Shown piece by piece: positions 36,596 through 44,879 of a DNA stretch of 46,710 nt. The stretch is taken from assembly GCA_016845205.1 (NCBI GenBank), contig JAERTA010000114.1:1-46710 (forward strand). Reading direction: 5' to 3'. The DNA is from Gammaproteobacteria bacterium (GTDB taxonomy: Bacteria > Pseudomonadota > Gammaproteobacteria > PS1 > Pseudothioglobaceae). The first letter of the stretch is position 1; each line of letters begins with the position of its first letter. The translations under genes and the position numbers were made by a program. The notes under the pieces were generated by a model that saw only the letters and a list, made by a program, of their open reading frames with translations, made no database searches and was not told the DNA's origin.

Positions 36596-36659
36596 ATTGA
36601 CCCATATCAAGTTTTTAAAATTATTTTTATATTTTTATTATTACTTGATATGGGTCAAT
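36596..36659. promoter_or_regulatory. Pair of inverted FNR-type boxes between nrdD and ubiT
   Basis: ATTGACCCATATCAAGT (36596-36612) and its exact reverse complement ACTTGATATGGGTCAAT (36643-36659), 30-bp spacer. Confidence 0.8.
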
Positions 36660-36714
36660 CAAAATGATGCTCAGCCACCATAAAATCAACCATCTGTTAT
36701 CTTGAATAATTATC

Positions 36715-37209
36715 ATGACTATTGCTAATACACTACAACATGGATTGTCATCACTGCCATCACCATTTGCTTTGATACCCAGCGCACTTAGTAATAGAGC
36801 AATTGTTGCTATGTTTAATCAAATCTTTAAAGGGGCAATTAGTGTTGGCGATCTTGATTTTTTAGAAAATAATTGGGTATTAATTAAAGTAACAGATATT
36901 AATTTATCTTTTGCTTTAAGCCTAAAAAACAACACACTAATTGGGGGCGACGATCAACAAGAATATGATTTGTGCATATCGGCAAAAGCGTGCCATTTTT
37001 TATCGATGGTGGCCAAGCAAAAAGACCCAGATACATTGTTTTTTCAACGAAAAATTAAAATGCAGGGCTCAACTGAATTAGGGCTTTATGTCAAAAATTT
37101 TCTTGATGCTTTTGAGGTTGAGTCTCATTGGTTTAGCTATAGAACGGAGCAAGTCTTGCAAAGAAGCTACCCACTACTTGAAAAATTATTTTGTAAAAAG
37201 ACAAAGTAA
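36715..37209 (+). CDS. ubiT: UbiT-like SCP2 sterol-binding domain protein
   Basis: 164 aa SCP2-type fold pattern (GAISVGDLDFLENNWVLIKVTD...LCISAKACHFLSMVAKQKDPDTLFFQRKIKMQGSTELGLYVKNFLDA); ubiUV nearby. Confidence 0.82.
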   Translation: MTIANTLQHGLSSLPSPFALIPSALSNRAIVAMFNQIFKGAISVGDLDFLENNWVLIKVTDINLSFALSLKNNTLIGGDDQQEYDLCISAKACHFLSMVAKQKDPDTLFFQRKIKMQGSTELGLYVKNFLDAFEVESHWFSYRTEQVLQRSYPLLEKLFCKKTK

Positions 37210-37223
37210 GGCGCTTTATTATT

Positions 37224-37487
37224 GTGAAGCCTAACACTACCACTGCAATGCATGAACTTATTGCACAAATAAAAGACACGTTGCCTTTTGATGCTGTTGA
37301 GGCCAATTTTTGTTCTGATAGGTGTTCTGGTTGCTCTTTAAAGTTGATTGATTTTTTAGCATTAGAGATTGATGAATGGGAATATCAGCTTGAGCAAGAT
37401 AAGGTGCCAAATTTTAATGATATTAACAAGTTGGCCAATATGGCCAAGAAAATTCGTGCAGTGTTGATAAAAAATAATTTAATTTGA
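37224..37487 (+). CDS. Small Cys-rich hypothetical protein
   Basis: 87 aa, GTG start; FCSDRCSGCSLK (CX3CX2C) between ubiT and the dioxygenase gene. Confidence 0.65.
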   Translation: MKPNTTTAMHELIAQIKDTLPFDAVEANFCSDRCSGCSLKLIDFLALEIDEWEYQLEQDKVPNFNDINKLANMAKKIRAVLIKNNLI

Positions 37488-37497
37488 TTTTGGTCAA
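37484..37497. promoter_or_regulatory. FNR-type box TTGATTTTGGTCAA upstream of dioxygenase gene
   Basis: TTGAT-N4-GTCAA; TAAACT at 37521-37526, 30.5 bp from centre. Confidence 0.6.
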
Positions 37498-37551
37498 TGA
37501 AACCATTGGATAAGCAAATTAAACTTGAGATTTTTATTTTGGAAATGACTA

Positions 37552-38472
37552 ATGCAAAATACACAATACAAATCAAACAATACAAATTCTCCTTTTTTAC
37601 TTAATAATGAAGAGACCTACAAATATTGGAGAGATGAGAAATTAGCCTCTCACCCACAAAGCATTGAAGATTTATTAGTTGAGATTAAAGATCCAAGAAG
37701 TCTTGGTAAAAATGAATACAAAGCTCTATTAGACTTGACCCAAAGAGCTAACATGGCGATTTATATTGGCAATACAGGTACTGACCCCTCACCCGAAATA
37801 CCCATGGCGATAGCCAATAGATTTGGATTGGGACAAATCAATAAGAATTGGCTGGCTGATGATAATGGCTTAACCTCATTAACGGTGGTTAATAATGGCG
37901 TAAGAAAAAACTATATTCCTTATACTAATCGTCAGATTCATTGGCATACAGATGGTTATTACAACGCATCAGATAAGCAAATTCATGCGCTTAATTTACA
38001 CGTTGTGCAGAAGGCAGCGAGCGGTGGCGAAAATCAGCTGATGGACCATGAAATTGCCTATATTATGCTTCGTGAAAAAAATCCTGACTATATCAAGGCA
38101 CTCATGGGCGATGATGTTATGTTGATTCCTGCAGGTACAAAGGCTGGCGGTGGCGTTAGACCAGATCGCTCAGGCCCGGTGTTTAGTGTGACTGATCAAG
38201 GTAACTTACATATGCGCTACACTGCTAGAAAGCGCAACATTGAATGGTCTCAAGATCCTCTTGTCCAAGAGGCGATAACTTTTTTAGAAAAAGCTTTAAA
38301 TAATAAAAATAATCCTTACATCTTTAAGGGGCTACTAGAGCCGGGCATGGGGCTAATTAGCAATAACGTGCTTCATGATAGAGCGGCATTTACAGATAGC
38401 AGTGAAAACAAACGCCATTATTACAGAGCGCGTTATTTTGACCGAATTGCCAATACTGATACACAAGTTTAA
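37552..38472 (+). CDS. TauD/TfdA-type Fe(II)/2-oxoglutarate dioxygenase family protein
   Basis: 306 aa; HWHTDGYYN (HxD) and NNVLHDRAAF distal His/Arg motif. Confidence 0.75.
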   Translation: MQNTQYKSNNTNSPFLLNNEETYKYWRDEKLASHPQSIEDLLVEIKDPRSLGKNEYKALLDLTQRANMAIYIGNTGTDPSPEIPMAIANRFGLGQINKNWLADDNGLTSLTVVNNGVRKNYIPYTNRQIHWHTDGYYNASDKQIHALNLHVVQKAASGGENQLMDHEIAYIMLREKNPDYIKALMGDDVMLIPAGTKAGGGVRPDRSGPVFSVTDQGNLHMRYTARKRNIEWSQDPLVQEAITFLEKALNNKNNPYIFKGLLEPGMGLISNNVLHDRAAFTDSSENKRHYYRARYFDRIANTDTQV

Positions 38473-38478
38473 ACCCAG

Positions 38479-38505
38479 AACGACATAGGCAAGGCCTATG
38501 TCGTT
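38479..38505. terminator. Hairpin between convergent genes
   Basis: Perfect 12-bp stem AACGACATAGGC-AAG-GCCTATGTCGTT; no strong T tract. Confidence 0.5.
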
Positions 38506-38507
38506 AA

Positions 38508-39404
38508 TCAGATAAGTTCAATTTTATGCATGCCTGCTTGTTCAAACCAATAGCCATCGCATTGTTTTTCTAAAGTAAGCGTGTCTATTTTGGATTGGGC
38601 TTGTGTTAAAGGCAATGTGTTATCAATCACACCTTTAAAAATATTAATAATCTCTTCGGTGTGTTGTGTTTGAGGGCTAATGCGTACGATATCCACACCA
38701 ATAGTTTTCATTTGTTTTATATTGTTGATTAAGTTAAAAGTACTGCTAGAAAGTGTTTGAATGCCATTCATGATTAAAAATGATGAATTTTCTTTGGTAG
38801 ATAATAACAAGCCTTCATCGTGCTTTATGCACTTGTATTGGCAATCATCTTTGTCTAAATCATAAGCACGTGCAGTAAAACATCGCGCTGAAAAAGCCAA
38901 CGGCAGTTTTCCAAAAGCAAAGATCTCAGTTTCTAAATGTTCGTGCGTATCTTTAATGATGCTTGTTAGTGTTTCGTGTGACAGTTCAACTGGAAAACAC
39001 CAGCGTTTTAATCCTTTATCAATCAATATATTTAAGCTTTGTGCGTTATACATATTAACACTTGGGCCAATAGCAAAAGGTTTTTGCTGTTTTGATAATA
39101 GCCCAATAGCAGCAAAATCATTCGCCTCTATTAAGTATTCATCTGTTTGCGTGATTCTATCAAGGCGTTTGAGTTCTGAATCAGCTTCTAATAATGTTAA
39201 AGTTGATAAAACAACTTCTTTGCCTGCCCGTGTTAACTGATCTGCAATTGTGAACCAATCTTCAAGTTTTAGTTCGTGGCGTTTAGAGCAAATCACTTCG
39301 CCTAAATAAACAATATCCACATTGGATTTTGCAATTTTTTCATAAAATTTATAAACCTTATATTTAGGCCAATAATAATAAATAGGCCCGAGTGAAATCT
39401 TCAT
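38508..39404 (-). CDS. ubiV: O2-independent ubiquinone biosynthesis protein UbiV (U32 family)
   Basis: 298 aa, ISLGPIYYYWPK..., GLKRWCFPVELS, FGKLPLAFSARCFTARAY. Confidence 0.9.
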   Translation of the reverse strand: MKISLGPIYYYWPKYKVYKFYEKIAKSNVDIVYLGEVICSKRHELKLEDWFTIADQLTRAGKEVVLSTLTLLEADSELKRLDRITQTDEYLIEANDFAAIGLLSKQQKPFAIGPSVNMYNAQSLNILIDKGLKRWCFPVELSHETLTSIIKDTHEHLETEIFAFGKLPLAFSARCFTARAYDLDKDDCQYKCIKHDEGLLLSTKENSSFLIMNGIQTLSSSTFNLINNIKQMKTIGVDIVRISPQTQHTEEIINIFKGVIDNTLPLTQAQSKIDTLTLEKQCDGYWFEQAGMHKIELI

Positions 39405-40390
39405 TGCCAGCTCCTATGGTAGGCGCCTAATGTGGTTTGAAAGCCTTCGGATACTTCAGATAATGCTCGATTCCACTCGTCTTTAGTTTGGTAGTTGCCT
39501 TTGTCTAGTTGTATTAATGCTGTTGCCCAAGTTTTGGCAACTGTTTGAATATAGGCCGGCGATCTTTGTCTCCCTTCTATCTTAATAGCCTTAACACCAA
39601 TTTTTTGTAGTTCTGGCAGTATGTCTAATGTATTTAAACTGGTAGGCTCTTCTAAAGCATAATAAGTATTGCCCATTGTTTCAAATCGGCCTTTACATAG
39701 GGTTGGGTAGCCAGCCACTTCGTCTTTAGTGTAAGAATCAATTAATACACCGCCTAGGCGGGTCTCTAATTGAATGTCATTTTCTATATATTCAACGTGA
39801 GAGGCAGGGGAACATGCGCCATAAGTGTTGGGCGATCGCCCTGTTGCATAGGATGACAAAATACATCGACCTTCAACCATTACACACAAAGACCCAAACC
39901 CAAACACCTCTATCTCGACAGGTGAGTGTTCAATCACTTTTTTTACTTGTGCAATCGACAACACTCTTGGCAGGACTGCCCGTTTGATATTAAAATTTTG
40001 ATAATAAAAATCGAGTGCTTCATAGCTCGTGGCCGAGCCTTGTACAGATAAGTGCAGATTTAAATTGGGGTGCTTATTGTGTGCGTACTCCATCAGACCA
40101 ATATCTGCCAAAATAACGGCATCCGCACCAATATCTGCTGAACGATCAATGGCGTTAGTCCACCTTATCCATCCTGAGGGCTGTGGGTAGGTATTAATGG
40201 CAACATAAACTTTTCTACCTCTGTCATGTGCGTATTTCACCCCTTGTCTAGCACGATCCTCATTAAAGTTAAGCCCTGCAAAATGACGTGCATTGGTGTC
40301 GTCACCAAAACCAATATAAACCGTATCAGCGCCATTATCAATCGCGATTTTAAGTGCTGGCAAGTTACCTGCTGGACAGACTAGTTCCAC
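39401..40390 (-). CDS. ubiU: O2-independent ubiquinone biosynthesis protein UbiU (U32 family)
   Basis: 329 aa; MELVCPAGNLPALKIAIDNGADTVYIGFGDDTNARHFAGLNF; FGSLCVMVEGRC; C-terminal TLGAYHRSWQ. Confidence 0.94.
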   Translation of the reverse strand: MELVCPAGNLPALKIAIDNGADTVYIGFGDDTNARHFAGLNFNEDRARQGVKYAHDRGRKVYVAINTYPQPSGWIRWTNAIDRSADIGADAVILADIGLMEYAHNKHPNLNLHLSVQGSATSYEALDFYYQNFNIKRAVLPRVLSIAQVKKVIEHSPVEIEVFGFGSLCVMVEGRCILSSYATGRSPNTYGACSPASHVEYIENDIQLETRLGGVLIDSYTKDEVAGYPTLCKGRFETMGNTYYALEEPTSLNTLDILPELQKIGVKAIKIEGRQRSPAYIQTVAKTWATALIQLDKGNYQTKDEWNRALSEVSEGFQTTLGAYHRSWQ

Positions 40391-41291
40391 AAGTTTCCTC
40401 CTTATTTTGGTGTTTTAATTTCTGCTCTATGGCATTCAGTACGGCCCATTTTTTACTGCACCACTCAGGTGCCAATAACTGTTGTTTGTTAGCTGTGCCA
40501 GTTAATCGGTGGTAGATCATCTCTTTTGGTGTATTGTTGATTAAATCTGCTACAACATCAACATACTCGTTCATTGATATCGGCTGGTATTCGCCTCGAC
40601 GATATTCATTGGCAAGTTGCGTGCCTTTGACCACATGTAGTGGGTGATATTTCAGGCCATCTACACCCAGTTTTAATACACGTTTTAATGTTGTTTTATA
40701 ATGCCAAATATTTTCCCCAGGCAGCCCAATAATTAGGTGCGTGCAGACTCGTAAACCCTTAGATCTGGCTCTTAATAAAGTTTCTTTATATTCAGAAAAA
40801 CCATGCCCTCTATTGATTTTATTAAGTGTTGTATCAAAAGATGATTGCAGACCTAACTCCAACCAAACATCGAGACCTTGATTTTGATATTTAAGCAGCA
40901 AATCGATTACTTGATCGGGTACGCAGTCTGGACGTGTACCAATAGAAAGTCCAACGACGTCTTTCTGGGAAAGCGCAGTTTCATACATTTTAGTTAATGT
41001 TTTGATATCACTATAGGTGTTAGTGTAGGCTTGAAAATAGGCAATATATTTTTTTGCACCAGTACGCTTAATCAGTACTTCTCTACCATTTTGTATTTGC
41101 TCTAATATCGTATTGGGTTGTCTGCCGTTTGGACTAAAAGTTGCATTGTTACAAAACGTACAGCCACCAATGCCTTTTGAACCATCACGATTCGGGCAGC
41201 TTAAGCCTGCATCAATTGCAACCTTGTGCACACGTTCCCCGTATTCTTTTAATAAGGATTGACCTAAAGTGTTTACGTAATCAGAAAGCAA
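40365..41291 (-). CDS. YhcC/TIGR01212-type radical SAM protein
   Basis: 308 aa; VHKVAIDAGLSCPNRDGSKGIGGCTFCNN; LGLQSSFDTTLNKINRGH. Confidence 0.88.
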   Translation of the reverse strand: MLSDYVNTLGQSLLKEYGERVHKVAIDAGLSCPNRDGSKGIGGCTFCNNATFSPNGRQPNTILEQIQNGREVLIKRTGAKKYIAYFQAYTNTYSDIKTLTKMYETALSQKDVVGLSIGTRPDCVPDQVIDLLLKYQNQGLDVWLELGLQSSFDTTLNKINRGHGFSEYKETLLRARSKGLRVCTHLIIGLPGENIWHYKTTLKRVLKLGVDGLKYHPLHVVKGTQLANEYRRGEYQPISMNEYVDVVADLINNTPKEMIYHRLTGTANKQQLLAPEWCSKKWAVLNAIEQKLKHQNKEETCGTSLSSR

Positions 41292-41349
41292 ATGGCTGGC
41301 ATTAAATTTTATAATGACAGCATTGTATTGTTAGTTAATAAACAATGAT

Positions 41350-41363
41350 TTGATATGAATCAA
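41350..41363. promoter_or_regulatory. FNR-type box TTGATATGAATCAA upstream of yhcC-ubiUV
   Basis: Perfect TTGAT-N4-ATCAA; minus-strand TACAAT at 41322-41327, 29.5 bp from centre. Confidence 0.8.
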
Positions 41364-41445
41364 TTAAAAATAAACTAATTCATAATGGGTTGATATCAAG
41401 ATGTTTGTTTAGATTTTTTAGTAAAAAAAGCACAGCTGAATCAGT

Positions 41446-42171
41446 TTAGTTGTGTATACATTTCTCGGTTTGAAAGAGCGAACAACTAGAACCAGCAACA
41501 CGATCGCAATACTTACATAGTTCATTGCCATTTTCTAGCTTTATTTTCTTGTTTTCAAGTACAACACCTTCTTTTTTAAGTTCGGCCAAGGCCCTGGAAA
41601 AAGATTCGGGCTTCATGCCTAAATAAGCAGCAACTAGAGTTTTTGAATAAGGTAGCTCAAAGGTGTTGTTGATTTTGGCGTGCACCAAATACCAGCCCAC
41701 TTTTTCTTTGGCAGTTTTGAGTTGCAGTACTTCGGCGCTAATCATGAGTGCTTGCACACTGTCAGCTAAAAACTGAATAATATTGTTTGAAAATACGTGG
41801 TATTTATCAATAAAGCGCCTAACGTCAGACCCGGAAAAATGAAATACTGTGGTGTTTTTAACAAATTCAGCACAAACATCATAATGTGGTGAAAAATACA
41901 TAGGCGTTACCGCGCTGTTTTTATCAAGAATGCTTAAAACAATTTCATCGCCTTTTTCATCAAGTTTGGTTAGCTTAAACAAACCCTCATAAACAATGTA
42001 GAGATTTGCGTGGCTATGATCATCAAAAGTAACCATTTCGCCTTTATGATATTGTTTAATCTTCATAGATTGAACAAATACAGATAGTTCGTCTTCTGAA
42101 ATGCCCTTAAATAAAGACTGTCCTGCTAAAAAAGCATGGTATTTTTTAAAGTGATTTTTAGTAGGAATCAT
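41446..42171 (-). CDS. Crp/Fnr family regulator with C-terminal Cys cluster (paralogue of 32651-33385)
   Basis: 241 aa; HTH LVAAYLGMKPESFSRALAELK; C-terminus CKYCDRVAGSSCSLFQTEKCIHN. Confidence 0.88.
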   Translation of the reverse strand: MIPTKNHFKKYHAFLAGQSLFKGISEDELSVFVQSMKIKQYHKGEMVTFDDHSHANLYIVYEGLFKLTKLDEKGDEIVLSILDKNSAVTPMYFSPHYDVCAEFVKNTTVFHFSGSDVRRFIDKYHVFSNNIIQFLADSVQALMISAEVLQLKTAKEKVGWYLVHAKINNTFELPYSKTLVAAYLGMKPESFSRALAELKKEGVVLENKKIKLENGNELCKYCDRVAGSSCSLFQTEKCIHN

Positions 42172-42218
42172 AGGCGTTATTCTAACATTGTCATGAATGA
42201 TAGGCTATTTATTTTTCA

Positions 42219-42242
42219 ATTACTTGATATAGGTCAAGTAAT
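42219..42242. promoter_or_regulatory. 24-bp palindrome with FNR box upstream of hemN
   Basis: ATTACTTGA-TATAGG-TCAAGTAAT; TATAAT at 42260-42265, 29.5 bp from centre (42230.5). Confidence 0.8.
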
Positions 42243-42281
42243 CATTTTCTTGCAATGTTTATAATTTAAATCTCTCCCCCC

Positions 42282-42316
42282 GAGGTTGGTGAAAACCAAC
42301 CTCACCCTATTTTTTG
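42282..42316 (+). promoter_or_regulatory. Terminator-like hairpin in hemN 5' leader
   Basis: GAGGTTGGT-GAAA-ACCAACCTC (9-bp stem, GNRA loop), then ACCCTATTTTTT immediately before the ATG. Confidence 0.55.
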
Positions 42317-42318
42317 AT

Positions 42319-43680
42319 ATGAGTTTATTTGACACAGCGTTGATTAAGAAATACGATCACTCAGGGCCGAGATATACTTCGTATCCGACCGCAAATAATT
42401 TTTCTGAATTTTCAATTAATGAGTATCAGGCTCAGGTTGAGATTAGCAACCAAAATAAGCGTGCTATTTCTTTGTATTGCCACATTCCTTTTTGCGATAC
42501 GGTGTGTTATTACTGTGGTTGCAATAAAGTCGTTACTAAAGACAAGACCAAGGCCGAGCCTTATTTGCAAAGATTGTTTCAAGAGATTGAGCTGCAAGCT
42601 GAGTTATTTGATCAAAATCACCAAGTGGCGCAAATGCATTTTGGCGGTGGTACGCCAACTTTTTTATCTAATGAGCAGATTATTCGCTTGAGTGAAAAAC
42701 TGCAAGAGGCTTTTAACTTTTCTGACAAGGGTGAATATTCAATAGAGATTGATCCAAGAGGCGTGGACGAAGACACCATTAAAGCCCTGGCAAAGGCACG
42801 GTTTAATCGCGTTAGTCTGGGTGTGCAAGATTTTGATATGGATGTGCAAAAGGCGGTGAATCGTGTGCAAAGCTTTGCACAAACTAAAGCAGTAGTTGAT
42901 CTATCCAGAGCACATGGCTTTAAATCAATCAGTATTGATTTGATTTACGGCTTGCCAAAACAGTCGGTACAAAGCTTCGAGGCCACATTAGAAAAAGTAG
43001 CCGAATTACGACCTGATCGAATTTCATTATTTAACTATGCACATTTGCCAGAGTTGTTTAAGCCGCAACGACGCATTAATATTTTAGAGTTACCTTCAGC
43101 AGATGAAAAATTGGCAATTTTTAAATTTTCAATGGATTTTTTGTTGGATCAAGGTTATGTCTATATTGGCATGGATCATTTTGCTTTACCACAGGATCCG
43201 CTGGCCATTGCCCAACAACAAGGCGAGCTGTATCGAAATTTCCAAGGATATTCTACCCACGCACAGTGTGATATTGTTGGGCTTGGATTGAGTGCGATTG
43301 GACAAGTGGGCGATAGTTTTAGCCAAAATGAAAAAGACATAGTGCGTTATTACGCTGCGCTTGATGCAGGTAAATTACCAATTATTAAAGGCCAAGTGAT
43401 TAACGAGGACGACAAAATCCGCCGAGCGGTGATTATGGATTTGATTTGCCATTTTCAACTAGACTTTGCCAGTATTGAGTGGGGTTTTGGCATTCAATTT
43501 AAATCTTATTTTGCCGACGAGCTATTGCGCTTAGGCGAGATGGATGCTGATGGGCTGTTGGCTTTAAACGAGAATTCAATCCAAGTGTTGGATAAAGGCA
43601 AGTTGTTGATTCGTAATATTTGTATGGTATTTGATGCTTATTTGGCCACTAGTAAAACTCAGTTTTCTAAGACTATTTAA
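42319..43680 (+). CDS. hemN: Oxygen-independent coproporphyrinogen III oxidase HemN
   Basis: CHIPFCDTVCYYCGCNKVVT radical SAM; GPRYTSYPTA. Start chosen at MSLFDT; the tracked start at 42286 lies inside the leader hairpin. Confidence 0.94.
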   Translation: MSLFDTALIKKYDHSGPRYTSYPTANNFSEFSINEYQAQVEISNQNKRAISLYCHIPFCDTVCYYCGCNKVVTKDKTKAEPYLQRLFQEIELQAELFDQNHQVAQMHFGGGTPTFLSNEQIIRLSEKLQEAFNFSDKGEYSIEIDPRGVDEDTIKALAKARFNRVSLGVQDFDMDVQKAVNRVQSFAQTKAVVDLSRAHGFKSISIDLIYGLPKQSVQSFEATLEKVAELRPDRISLFNYAHLPELFKPQRRINILELPSADEKLAIFKFSMDFLLDQGYVYIGMDHFALPQDPLAIAQQQGELYRNFQGYSTHAQCDIVGLGLSAIGQVGDSFSQNEKDIVRYYAALDAGKLPIIKGQVINEDDKIRRAVIMDLICHFQLDFASIEWGFGIQFKSYFADELLRLGEMDADGLLALNENSIQVLDKGKLLIRNICMVFDAYLATSKTQFSKTI

Positions 43681-43714
43681 TAACTAGGATTGGCTTAATA
43701 AGTGTTTCGGGAGT

Positions 43715-44032
43715 CTATAAATTGGTACTAGTAGATAAGGCAGCTGGAAGATCTCTGGTGCTATGCAAAATACGAACAATGTCAATTGTCGGATGATTGT
43801 AAAAATAAAAGATTAACCAAGGAAATTTTCCAGTTTTGAAGAATCTTAAACCCTTAACTGGGAATAGGCCTTCATATTTGCATGAACCGATTTTTGGATT
43901 TTGTTTGATTAAACTAAAGTTGTGCTCTACTGCATTTAAAAAATCAATAGCAATCTTAGGGTTATCTTGTTTGAGATAATCAAAAGCTGTGTCAATATCG
44001 CTATCGGCTTGAGGCCGAATGACTAAATTCAT
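43715..44032 (-). CDS. parE: RelE/ParE family toxin
   Basis: 105 aa; LVIRPQADSDIDTAFDYL...IKQNPKIGSCKYE...IVRILHSTRD. Confidence 0.85.
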   Translation of the reverse strand: MNLVIRPQADSDIDTAFDYLKQDNPKIAIDFLNAVEHNFSLIKQNPKIGSCKYEGLFPVKGLRFFKTGKFPWLIFYFYNHPTIDIVRILHSTRDLPAALSTSTNL

Positions 44033-44268
44033 TATTTAATTAGAGACGCTTTTTTATTTTCCCAGTAGCTATCATCTGCTATGACAGGCTCTCCAGATTC
44101 AAGTCCAACTTTGATAAGTTTGACAAGATTTCTCTCGGCTTCTTGTATTTGATCTTTGCGAACTAAATCGCGAATAAATTCTGAGTATGAGCCGTACCCA
44201 TCTTGGTTCACACGTTGGTCAATGTGTGATTTTAATTGGTCTGGTAAAGATATGTTCATTGTTGTCAT
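44032..44268 (-). CDS. parD: ParD-type ribbon-helix-helix antitoxin
   Basis: 78 aa; NISLPDQLKSHIDQRVNQDGYGSYSEFIRDLVR; overlaps the toxin start. Confidence 0.87.
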   Translation of the reverse strand: MTTMNISLPDQLKSHIDQRVNQDGYGSYSEFIRDLVRKDQIQEAERNLVKLIKVGLESGEPVIADDSYWENKKASLIK

Positions 44269-44309
44269 GTTGAGAATAATAACATAATGGCAAAAATTGT
44301 CAATATTTT

Positions 44310-44879
44310 CTAACGAATGATATCAAAGCCAGGATTAAGACGTAATTCAAAAATATTTGGATTTATGTTGGGCTGAGTATCAATCTGGTTAAAGGTAATT
44401 AAAATGGTTTGCCCAAGCTCATTTTTGAGTGAGATGGCGTGTAATAAATCCCCCTGAAATCCAAACCTTAGTGCTGGGTTTGTATACCAATCAATACCTT
44501 TTTCGTTATAAGCAAAAGTAGGTGGGTTTTTCATGGCACTGGGTTTGTTGATTAGCCAGTAAAGCGGTGTTTGTGAGAGGTCTTGTATTTGTTGCAAACT
44601 GGCCTGTTCAAGCTCGGTGTCGATAAGCCACAGCTCATTGTTATTTAATAATAAAATTTGCTCGTTAGGTTGTGTGGTGTGCCAGCGTAGTTGCGCTGGG
44701 CGTTGAAAATCTAGCGTGCCTGATGTGGTTTGAATGGGTGTGCCAGTTTCACTATGAGTGGTTTGGGTGAAGTTGGCTTTGAGTGATTCAAGCGAGTTAA
44801 AAAAATCAGAAAATTGGTGCTTGGCACCAATTGCTGTACTGGCCCAAAACATAGCCAATACAACGAATGCTCTAATCAT
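44310..44879 (-). CDS. lolA: Outer-membrane lipoprotein carrier protein LolA
   Basis: 189 aa; [39 protein letters not shown]. Confidence 0.9.
   Translation of the reverse strand: MIRAFVVLAMFWASTAIGAKHQFSDFFNSLESLKANFTQTTHSETGTPIQTTSGTLDFQRPAQLRWHTTQPNEQILLLNNNELWLIDTELEQASLQQIQDLSQTPLYWLINKPSAMKNPPTFAYNEKGIDWYTNPALRFGFQGDLLHAISLKNELGQTILITFNQIDTQPNINPNIFELRLNPGFDIIR

Noticed and set aside
41390-41399. TTGATATCAA between yhcC and the Crp/Fnr gene
   Set aside because: Half-sites spaced by 2 rather than 4 bp and located downstream of the nearest gene end; not a plausible FNR box.
43715-44268. ParDE as an exciting defence system
   Set aside because: Looks like a standard isolated ParDE-type toxin-antitoxin pair without associated mobile element features.
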